From positions 10,340,735 to 10,404,734 of the forward strand of contig NC_037593.1 in assembly GCF_003073045.1 (NCBI RefSeq): DNA of 64,000 nucleotides. Reading direction: 5' to 3'. A model generated the notes under the pieces. It made no database searches, was not told the origin of the DNA, and saw only the letters and a list, made by a program, of their open reading frames with translations. This DNA comes from Pomacea canaliculata (taxonomy: Eukaryota > Mollusca > Gastropoda > Architaenioglossa > Ampullariidae). Below are positions 48,001-60,000 of the stretch, piece after piece; positions within the stretch are counted from its first letter, which is position 1; each line of letters opens with the position of its first letter. A program made the position numbers and the translations under genes.

Positions 48001-51000
48001 GAAACTCTTTTTCATGTTAAATGGATTTCAAAAGGTATAAAGCTACTGACTGCTATTGTATAAAAGACAGTCTCAGTATACTGAATCTGCAGCAAACTCC
48101 ATGATTCTCGAAAACATCCAAAAAACATGTTACACAGGACCACAGGCATTTAAAAAACAATCTATTCAACTTTTACATGAAACTTTTGTTCATTTTTATA
48201 GAGTAGGATGACATCTGATTGCACATTAACATTAAATATGTATCATATCTGTTCAGTTGAACCCAGCCCTTTGCCTCAACTGCCCACATAGAACAAGATA
48301 AAGTAGGTTAAATGTCTTTTCCAATGTCCACCAGGTCAGACGATGAGTGGGAAAGGTTGTTACCCACTTTGTATGACCATGACAGGAAATAAGATAAACA
48401 GCCCAATCTCTCCATCCACTGCCCCCATACAGCTCCTGATATGGATATCATATGGAATAAAAACTTTAGGCTTAGTACTGCAACATTTTTATCATAATGT
48501 TGTGTAATACTTACCGGGACTGAACACAGCCATCTGTTTTTCCTGTGTTGTGTTTACCCCTTCAAATGCTCCTGTTGTGCTATTGATTTGAGTGCAGCCT
48601 GTTTGCAAAGGCATGCCAAGGTCATATCCTGCAAAGACACATTTTTGAAACAATCTAGGCTGTCTGAATAACAACTGGTGGCTCAAGAAGACAGTGCTGT
48701 CCAAGTATGTTAGGAAATAAAGTGCATTGTGTGAATACATTTTGCTCTAAAACAGGTAAAAATATTCTACTCTAGACAACACAGAAAAAAGGCAATCATC
48801 TTCTCCATGAGACTATGCTCACACTATGAAAGGAGGAAAAATTTTGTTAAAATTGTTTTTACCTGGCCGGCCAGAGCGCTGATACTGTGTGGTCACAGAG
48901 TCAAAGTTGTCTGACTGGTTTGATGGCCCGGTGTAGTTGTGGACAAAAGTGACTTGGAAACGTTGTGTGATGTCTTTTGCAGCTGTCATTGTCATATTTG
49001 TACCAAGCACCACGTGCGCTGTTAGCCCCACCACATTTTGTCCTGCCCACTTAATGTCATAACGCACTTCTAACACAAAGTTCTGGCAGGATGACGTGAT
49101 TTGGTCAAAGACTGGGGGTGGAGGCAGGTCAAAATCAGAATCAAAATTACATCTGGCAGGCAGAGGGTTTGAAATCTCCTCCTGTCTGCCACTATTATAA
49201 AGGAAACATTCCTGACACGGATCAGTGCATGTGACATTACCAAGGCCTGAGATGAATGAGTACTCTTTGTCTGGTTGCACTGAGTCGGCATAAGTCTGTG
49301 CCAACCTAGTGTAGCCGGTGTAAGTGCTGGTACAATAGTAGGCAACATCAACCTTCACATTACTACCAAGCTGACCAGAAGAGCTGACAGTGGTACGTGG
49401 GCACGCTGGGTTGAATATGCCACTACTTTCAATATAGCTCTGTGCACTAAACACAGAAAAGTTGCCACAGGTAGCTTCCGTCAGCTTTCTGTTGCATGCT
49501 GCCTGAGAGTTGCGTAAATACCGGACAGGTGCAGAGTCAATGCATTGACCTGATGGTGATTGCTGGGGCAAAGACAAGGTACCATACACTGAAGATGAGC
49601 CTTCGCCCAGAACTGTGAGAATAACTGAGCCATCCTTGTAACCAGATACTTGATCCAGATCAGCATATCTGTTTTCTGCCTCCCTGTAATAAAAGAAAAT
49701 TGAATGTTAAAGAAATGTTTGGTTATGGAATGGTACAATGCAGGTGTGAAGGAGTGCCAAACAAGGTCACATGCATTTACATAGCCATATCAGTCAGCAG
49801 GTTGTCGAGTTCAGGAGATTGAATCAATATGTTACACAGCATCTTTCACATGTGCAATGTTGTTAACTTCTGGGGAAAATTTGTTCCTTAAATTCTTGCA
49901 GGAAACGAAGGGTCAAAAAATTTTTTTGCAAAGGCAAATCTGACCAGCTGCATACAGTCATATCACCATGATGTTGCAGTGCTGACTGTCAGGCATAGCA
50001 TGGTAAACACTGGATGTATTTCTTGCTTGCTCTTGAATCTCAAGCAACATTCTCTGAAAGATATAACCTATTCTCATTTGACAGCTTACTTTGCTTAAAA
50101 GCACCTGCGTTAAAAGTCTAATATCCTCACCTGTAGGTGAAGAGATCTGTCTTCTGGGCAACAAGACTGTTGATGTCGGTCAGTGATGTCAGCTTCTGGG
50201 TGTTGGAGTAGAAATAACCAAGCAGGGCATTGCTTTCAAATTGAACACACATGACTGGGAACCAGTCAACCTTAGGAAAGTGGGCAGACTGACAGCTGTG
50301 CAGATAGGGATCTTGACCCTGACCACCAGCCAACCCAGGAATACAGGCTCTGAAGGTCTCCTTCTCACTGGCAATACATTCCTGGTAATGCAAAATGAAA
50401 CCAGAGGTACCAGTGAAAGTAGACTGCACAACTCATTTCACCTTCTTCAAACAGTATGACAAAAATGTGTGTGGTTTAGGGGGAGGAAGTGGTGATGGCT
50501 GTTGATTAAAATAGTGACTCTACATGATTAACAAATCTTTCACATCTGAGACACCTTCCTTTCTTGTATTCTTTTATCTGCTTATTAAGCAGAATTTTCT
50601 ACAAAACTTAATATCTATATATATAAAAGTATATTTTTCTCTGATGGCAAAAATATTCCACATGACAAGGACCATCTCATAATAATACAATAATTATTAT
50701 TGCTTTGAAGTTTATATGCTGCAAGACAATTTCCCATACTAATTACAAAATTATTTATAAAGCTGCTCAGAGTGAAAATCATTTTTGTGCTGCTGACAGG
50801 AATCGCTATGAAGAAAAGCAAATGGACTAATGCGGTTCTTATGTAAAGATGCTATAAGCCTGACAGCAAATGATGAATTGAATAGCACAGAAAGAAAAAA
50901 AATGAGGAAGAGAAAGAATGTGTCAAGGAATGTACACACATGCAGTGTGCCTAGAAGAAAAATAATATTTTCTATTATGTAAGTTAGATTTTTAAAAATG

Positions 51001-54000
51001 TGTAAGAAAAGCAAAAGAAATGGACAATTAACAGCATCATAAAATATCAAATACAAGGTAGGGAGTGGTGATAACTAACAAATATTCATTTACTTTACAG
51101 GGCACCCCCAATGAGACTTTATTGAAAATTTTATTTACTGTGTAATAGGAACAAGCATCCAGCAAACCTGGTCACAACAGCAGTTGATGTCACAGGCCCG
51201 GAAGGTTAGGTCACAAGGGCAGGGTGCAACCTCCTGATATGCTGGATTGATGACAAATCGTTCAGTTGATGGGCTGGTGTCCGCTAAAAAGATTGTTCCA
51301 GTTAGGACTTTTTAAAACCTTTTTTTTTAATTTACAGCCATACATGAGTATGCATGCATTCCCACCCACTGACCTTATCTCCTCCCCACCCCACACATAG
51401 GTATATACACACAACTTTCCGAATTTACAACAGCAGTAAATTGTGTATAGCAACCACAGAATATCATGATCAATATCATCCCCACTGCAATTAACACTGA
51501 TATCATCATCATAATTTCATCTTCTCTTCTCCATTCTTAAAATGCACTCACTGACACCACCACTGCAGTTTGTGCAGACGAGGGGCTGAAGGTCCGCCAC
51601 AGCTACCATGGCAACTGCTGAACCAGTGTACTTTGATGAGTTGCCGACAGAACAGCAGGTGGTCACCACAATCTCCTGCACTGGTGCAGTCACAAGAAAC
51701 TCTCTCTTTGTCTTCACCACATAATACAGTTTGCCTGTCTAGACAGCACCAACAAGTAGGTTTCATTGTCTGTTGGGAAGTTTTTACCCAAACAAGAAAA
51801 AAAATCACTCTCTAGGGTTACGAGTGACTCTGCAATCTTTACAGTTCACTTGAAATTGTATCCACATCATCTTAGCACAAACTAATATCCCTGGACTGCT
51901 GGCACATTCTTAGTTATGGCTCGCCGAGACTAACAACGGACTACTTTGCAAAAGGCTAAGTGCTGGTCTTGGCAGACAGACAGCAGTTCACCTATAAATG
52001 TCCTGTAGTGGATGAGAATATCTGAGTCATAAAGAGATATCTAGGCTTAGTAGGATAAAGGAGGACCAGCCATCAAGAAGAAATGTCATCTGGCCCTGAC
52101 AGCTGCATCCTACTAAAGCAATTACACAGAAGTTTTAGTTTATTCCTTGTTACTCCTTGCAGAGCACAGGGCCGCAACACCACCTCGCCAGCAGACCCAC
52201 CTTTGGGCAGCTCCTCTTAGTTGGGCCCATGTGGTACAGACACCCTTTGCCTCGCTCTCTACTAGGTAGATTTCCAATATGTATACTATCCAAAGTAAGG
52301 TGTATCAAATACTGGCTTAGGCTTGTTAGTATGCCAGAAGATAGATTACCACGTAAAAGTTACAATATGCTGTTACATATGCAAGAGTTAGGTAAGTGCA
52401 GTTGGGCTTTTTTTGTAAAAGAACTTCTCTGTGTCAATGGCTTTGGATTTGTTTGGCTTCAGCAAAGTGTCGGCAACAAGGACATGTTTTTAGGAATCTT
52501 TAAACAAAGACTTACAGACTGTTTCCAACAGGAATGGCACAATGATATATGCACAAGTGAAAGACTTGAGCTGTATTCTAGTTTTAAGCGCTACGTACAA
52601 CCTGAGAGATATGTAAATATACTGAGAATACGCTGTTTTAGAGAAGCATTTATTAAGTTTAGATTTGGAATATCACCGGTCAATGTACATCGTTATCGCT
52701 ACAAAAATGATGTATATCCCAGTATGTTAAGTTGCCCCTGGTGCAAGAATGAGATAGAAGATGAAGTGCATGTTTTGTTCGATTGTCCTGCCTATGTCAG
52801 TTATAGAGCGAAAGTTGATGTCCTAAAATATACAGTACCATATAAACAGGGCAATGATGGAATAACGCAAGTTTTTACAGATACCTCGGAAACAACAATA
52901 AGACAAATATCAAGATTTTTGTATCTTGTATTTAAAACTAAGAATGAAATAAGCACTTCAAGAAATGTTACTATGCATTGATTAGTAATTTATTAGGAAT
53001 AATGATGATGCTTTTTTTGTTTGTTTGAAATTGTCTAACCTCCGTGAAACAAACCAAATGGTTTATTCAATAAAGAATTTGTTCGTTCGTTCGTTCGCTC
53101 TCTACTGTTATTTTCAGTTACACAGAAGGGTAGGAGCCAAATGAAATATGGTCAAGAATAGGCAGCTGTCATCTGGTTAAGGAATTTCTCCCATTTTTTA
53201 ATAATTTTTTTTATGACACAACACTGTCAACGTTTTTATGAACAATGTTCTCATTAATATGTATCTATAAATTTTTTCACCTTAACCCTGTAAAATTATT
53301 TTACACGCGGTCATCTGTCTCCTAGTTGTTCATTCACTCACAGCACTTGTTTAACTCAATAGTAATGACTCAAGGACGTGTATTTAACAAAGAAATTCAT
53401 CCCTATAGCCTGGATTCAAAAGGTGTTCAACAAGCAGCCCACTCATTTGTTCACCAAATTTCCCGCCCCATACCCTCCATTAGGACTTACAGGTATATTA
53501 AATGAGTTGGTTTCGGCCACCCATCGAGAGGAAAAGCCTGGCAATGATGTGGTTGTTGTAGTTGGAGCAGGAGTTGAAACATTGGTGGTGGCAGAAGTAG
53601 CTGTCACAGAACATACAAAGGTTGAAGTCAATAGGTTCACAATCACATTATTTCACCAGAAATCACATTTAAGCAGTTTCAGACTGAAAGTGTAAAAAAA
53701 AAAGTAGCACATGAGTAACAATTGTTGTGGGCAAGGTCTGTGTCTGCAGAGGATGGAAGATCTGGGTGTTATGTAAATAATCTATGATTTTTCTGCTGTA
53801 AATCATATATATATATATAAAATGCATGTTACCACCATGCAGCTTTCCAACAAATTTTGATCATTTATCCTTTTTTAATTTTGGAGAGTATCTTGAGGTG
53901 ATACTATGCAAAGCTGCAATTATACAATCCTGAGCTTTTTTTAACAAATTTTTGAATGAGACCTTTTTATATGCTGACCTGGGGTGACATACAGCAGCAA

Positions 54001-57000
54001 AAACAACAACCACAATAATGATACTCTCTATGATAAAGTTGGGGTTCAGTATGACTTTCACTTTTACACACTCTGTGCTGACTACCTGAAACCTATTACA
54101 TCAGGAGGATAGGTGAACCTTGCAAAACAAAAAATATGAAGCAAGCATGCCGAAAAAAAAATTATGCATATTAACAAAGAAACAAAATGTAAATGATTAA
54201 TACCAAGATGGGAAAAATGCAGACCAACATATAACACAATGGTCCAAACACTTCAGACTTACCAGCAGATGGTGCCATAGGTAGGCAGTGTGTGATAAAA
54301 GAAAATTCATTTAAAGATTTCATGCAAATGTTATAATTACATATATCACAGTTTAGCTAAGAACTGCCATGATGTTTATTTACCAAGCTATACACCATTC
54401 TATGCTTAGAGACAGAATCCACCACACGCACACACATACAGCATCAAGCATCCATTCATGATTTCGTGATGACTCGGGAACCAAACTGGCCCTCTGGCCC
54501 TCAACCTCTGCTGACAGGCTTCCAGCTGTTCTCCACTTCATGCTAAAAGCACATGCTCCTGCTGTGTGTAACCAAGTTCACCTCAACAAACACATGCCAC
54601 AGTACCCCAACATTCGTGTTGAGCTGCGAAGAGCTAAGGCAAAGCGTCGACAAGCTGAGAGGTTGTGGCATATGTCTGGGTTGACTGTCCATAAACAGAT
54701 GCTAAATGCTGCCAAGCGTGCAGTCATCCACTTTGTTTATTCAGCCATGAATTCCTCCATGCTGACATCAGTACTTGTTTGTCAAGTAGGAGCCTATTTC
54801 GGCCCTGCTGGGTTGCACAAACAGGCCGCAACTGTCCACAGTCATTGTACCTGCTTTACTGCCTGAGGCCTTCAGTGAGTTTTTGTCCACAAGATTCTTG
54901 AGATGTGGGCTAAACTTGATCAACAGCCTGTGCATCCTTCAGTTCTTGCTAACCACGTCGACGATATGGCAAGGCCAAAGTTTTCCTTTGCTTTCTTTCA
55001 GCCAATCTCGGAAAGTGAGCAGAGGACCATCATACTTCAGTCAAAACCCACAACTTGTCCACTGGACCCACTTCCCACTCCACTACTGGTAGACTGTCTT
55101 GACGTCTTACTCCCTGCCTCACAGAAATAGTAAATGATAGCTTGTCCTCTGACATCTTCCCAACTACCTTTAATGAAACAGCCTTAGTGAAACTGCTGCT
55201 AAAAAACCCTACCCTTGAGATCAACATGCTAAACGATTTCCTCCATTCTCAAATTTGCCATTTCTTTCCAAAATCTTTGAGAAAGTAGTTCTCAAGCAAC
55301 TTCTATCCTATCTTAACTCTGATTTCTTCATCCCAATCTGGTTATCGCCCTTTTTATAGCACTGAGACTGCCCTGCTTAAGATAACTAAACGACATTTTG
55401 TCTCCTCTGGATAGAAGTGACATCTCATTTCTCAATATGTCAAATGTCTGCTGCTTTTGATACTGTAGCCCACACTACTCTCATTCTACACTCAATACTC
55501 TCTATGGCATCTCAGGACCCCCACTCAACTGGTTTCAGTGATATCTCTCAGACAGAACTCAAATCAGTTACAGTGGATGGCTGCATGTCTCCACCAGTCT
55601 CTATATGCTCAGGAGTCCCCAGGGTTCTGTACTTGGTTTCATCCTCTTTATCATGTCACACCACTTCTTCACTCTCTTAATTGGCAACCAGTTAAAGCCG
55701 GAACAGACTACAAGCTCTGTGCTATGGATTCTTTGAAGGCTCATTCCACCACTAATCTACTGAATTCTTGTCTGTCTTCACTCCTGCCTGAAACCTTCAC
55801 TGCTCATGAGACTTCTGCATTCTATCCTTCCCTCCCACAAAGACAGTCACATACGGACAATGGACATTCTCTCTGTGCTACTAAGCAGTGGAACTATCTT
55901 CCACATTACATTCGCCACATCACATTTGCCACTCGGACTCCAAGGCTACATTCAAACGCTCTCTGAAAACATATCTGTTCACAAAGTACTATCCCTGAAT
56001 TACAATTCTTAACTCCCTGGCAACACTGTCTGTCATGCTAACCATCATGTAACGACTCCATCTTACACTGTTTATACTATCTGCATCCCTTCATACCTTC
56101 ATCCACTGCTTTACGTACTACTCGTGTACCTCATCTTTATGTTGTTCAGTGTGCCCATACGTACCTCACTGTCCATAGGTGTTTATCTTTTATTTATCAT
56201 TATTGGTCTGCACAGAGAGTGCAATCTATCTTGGTTGTGATGCTGCGCATTATAAATTCCCACTTTTACTATTAATTTAACACACACATTCTTTCTGCCC
56301 TCCCCTTCCCCAATATGCAGTGATACATAAATTTCATCTACCTATACACATTTGTATGCGCACATGTGTGCACATGCATGCACACACACACACCTTTATC
56401 ACAACCATAATTGTTCTTTAAGTTCTAATTAGGAAATTCTTGTCTGCAGTAAAGATCAAATACCTACTTGTGGTGGTGGTTGTAGTGGTGGTGGTAGGAA
56501 TAGTGGTAATTGTTGGTGCTAGAGTAGTGGCAGTAACAAAATCACACTGAGGACTGTTTTGCTGGTCAAGCGCCTCTCTGACAGAGCCTACAATGGTGGC
56601 TTGGCATTGGAATGTGACATCAATGTTCTGGTTTTTGTCTAGGTACAAAAAAGCCTGTAGCAACACACACATACACACCATGCTCAGAAAGTTAAGATCA
56701 TAACTCATTCTCATGAAAGATGACATACTGAGATAAGAAAGTGATTCTTTAAATAAATGAGAAAAAGACTATGCTGTACTTAGAGAAAAAAGACAATATA
56801 GTGGCTGACTGCTTGTTGTATTATTACTGATTTACAGACAAGAAAGCAGCTGCATACATTGCATCTGCAACACACAAAGAGCTGGCTTACCTGGAAGGTT
56901 GTATCATAGACTTGAGCATGATGTGGAACCATCTGGATCTTAGCATGGTCTTTCACAAACAAAGCCTCTGAACTCCAGTCTGTAAGAAACAGCATTGATT

Positions 57001-60000
57001 TAAAGTGCCCACTGCAGCCCACCAAAGCATCTTTTCCAATGTGATTTTATCCAACAAAAGTCCAAGAATGTTTGGAGTAATCCTTATGCTCTTCCACACA
57101 TGGCTTAAGTTGAATGTATCCTTACATACAGTTGACAGGTATAGATATAATGCCACCTAAATTATCTTTTAACTTAAGTTCAAAGGATGCAGCCACACTA
57201 AAGGTCTGTGAGTGTGTTTGTGTGTGCACATATATACAAGTACCTTTAATTATTTTTACAAGTAGATTATATGTTGAATATGGTACTACTAGACAAGGCC
57301 TGCTAGAGATTTATTGAAGAAATCTTCGATATATATCTTTAAAAACAATATTAATCAACAGATGCACTAGTGAAAAATAATGGCTGCATTAATGATAAGT
57401 TTCCTTTCCGAAGAAATGTCCACAGTATCTGATTAGCTATTTAGATATGTGCAGCTGTATCTGCAGAAGTGAATGTCTGAAAATGCAATATAAAAAATTT
57501 TCTTCCAAGTTGATCCATGCATCTCTAATCGTATTTTATTTAGGCTTGATTCTGTTGCATGGTAGAACTAATGGGCTGATCTAAGCCTGTTTTATTTATT
57601 GGGTTGTTGGTAAAGTCATGATGCATTTTTAAAATAGATGGCATTAGTTCATTTTTGGAAGTACTAGAGTCATTTGCATCTATGTTATTGTATGTCATTT
57701 TACAGATGACAGTTCTAGCTTCATTCTAAAATAAAAAATTAAGCAATCTGGTTGAGTTTTGGAGATTTTGCAAACAAGTTGAAGATGGAAGACCATGCTG
57801 TGCATTTTTGGCATGTTCTACTTCTATAAAGGGGAAGAAAAGTTTCTTAAAGTTTACAGTCACAATGCTGTACAAGAACGTCAGCGCCAAAAATAGTTCA
57901 CAAAATTACATAGTGGTGATTTCGATCTCAAGGATGCTCCTCGGTCAGGGAGGCCCACCAAAGCTGATGATGTCATAATAAAGGTACAGAACAAGTCAAA
58001 CTCATGTAACATTATATGAGAGATAGCAGAAACATTGAACATTCATCATTCAAGCTTTTACAACCACCTGAAGAAGCTACCTATTCAACAACCGGTCGAG
58101 AAAACTCTTTAGCGTGGACACAGGCATCAAGCAAGGATGCATCCTGTAACCAATACTGTGCTCACTGGGGCTCATGCACTGTGTAGCTCAGGGAAGTCGA
58201 CAGAGTCTACAGTGGACTCTAACCAGACTGTGTCTTGGAGACCTAGACTATGCCAAAGACCAAGGACTATTATCTCACAGGCACCAAGACCTCCCACAAA
58301 AAAACCAAAAACCTAAATAAGACTGCCAGCATGATAGGACTTGGAGTTTACACTCAAAAAAACATGTCCTAAGGAACAACATGATGAATAACAAACCTGT
58401 CACAATCAGTAGGAGACCGCTAGCGGACGTAAAAGAAATTTACCTGTGTAGCAAGGTGACAGTGGCTGTGAACAAGAGGTCAACACCAGGATCAGCAAAG
58501 CCAACCAAGCTTTTGCAATTTTTAAGCCCATATAGCCTCAACATCCACACAAAGATCAGGATCTTCAAGAGTAATGTCCTTAGTGTCCTTCTATATGAGT
58601 CAGACCACAGCCTCTATTACGAGAAAGCTAGAAGAGTTCCAAACCAAGTGCTTATGGCACATACTAAAGATCTTCTGGCCCAACACTATCTTGAATGAAG
58701 AACTGCAAGACAGGGCAGGGACGTGCACCTTGGCAGAAACAATCCAACTGTGGTGCTGGTGATGGCTAGGGCATGCGTGCCACATGCCTCCAGACTCAAT
58801 CCCCAGAATAGCCCTGTGATTGACACCACAGGGAAAGAGGAATAGAGAGGATCCCAAAGAAACATGGAGGTAAACTGTCGAGAAGGACCTCAAGAGCAGC
58901 CCCATCACTTGAGACAGCCCTAAGAGCAACAGCAGACAGAACCAGATGGAGGTCCCTTGTCGTCTCACATGCCAGATGGTACAAAGAGGACTGGCTAACC
59001 CTGATTGATTAAAAAAGCTGGGATACATAAGCGAGCTCAATATCTGGGTTCCTTAGGAACTCAAAAATATTCATTTTACCGTGTGTATCCTTTTTTTTCC
59101 TTGAAGTAACTGATAACTGGTGATGAGAAGTTTTTTACAGCAGTGTTGTGTGCAAGCTGTCTTGGTCCCAACGTGATGATTCGCTTCAAATGATATTCCT
59201 CAGAGGAAGGTTATGCTCTCAGTATGGTGGGTTTTTAAAGATGCTGTGTTTTTTTCAAGCTCCATCCAAGAAATTAACCAATCAATCTGAATGTGTGCTC
59301 TCGGCAATAGGACAGTTTGAGGGAATCCTCGTTAATCATAAAGGATTTGTGCTATCATGACAACATGAGAGGACACACATGTTTGATCACCTATGAAAAG
59401 TTATTCAAGCTCGGATGGGATGTGTTGCCACATCCACCATAGTCACCTGACCTTTTGTAGTCAGATTCAAACTTGTTTTGCTCTTCAAAACTCCTTGCAT
59501 GGAATAACATTCAATTAAGATTAGGCTGTAAATTAACACCTTGTACAGTTTTTCGTCAATAAAGACAGATTTTTCTATGAACAATGAATTATGAAGCTCA
59601 CTGAAAGATGGCAAAATGTTATCACACAAAGCGGGCAACATATCATTGATCTTTGTTCTTTACATAAATAAATGCCCTTAGGAAAACATAAAAACACATT
59701 ATGACTTTCCCGACAACCCAACAGATTTAAACTTTAAGAAAGTCCAAGTAAAGTTTACCTAGAGAGCTGTTTGTCATGTACTGATATTGCCTATCTGCAT
59801 TCATTTGGTTTGAAGCTGCTGAGCATTGTACACCAATGCATTCCCCTTCAGAGGTCACGTTGAATGTGATCTGTATGGTAAAGACACCAAGTCCTACATA
59901 AGTATATAGGTCTCAATATTAATAATCAGATAGGTCAAAAGGTAACCTTCTGTATTCCACAACATGTAGCAGTTTCAATGCTCTGTTGCAGCACCACTTA

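Noticed and set aside
52157..52263. N-terminal part of the 274-codon open frame ending at 52981
   Set aside because: The 11-bp target duplication places the LINE start at 52264. The first ~36 codons are host intron read through by chance.
55538..55966. 142-codon plus-strand open frame
   Set aside because: Part of the frameshifted CR1-like LINE, with an internal deletion joining the RT to the C-terminal block.
58600..59040. 146-codon minus-strand open frame
   Set aside because: It is antisense to the degenerate LINE (58079-59007), whose plus-strand translation has recognisable protein blocks.
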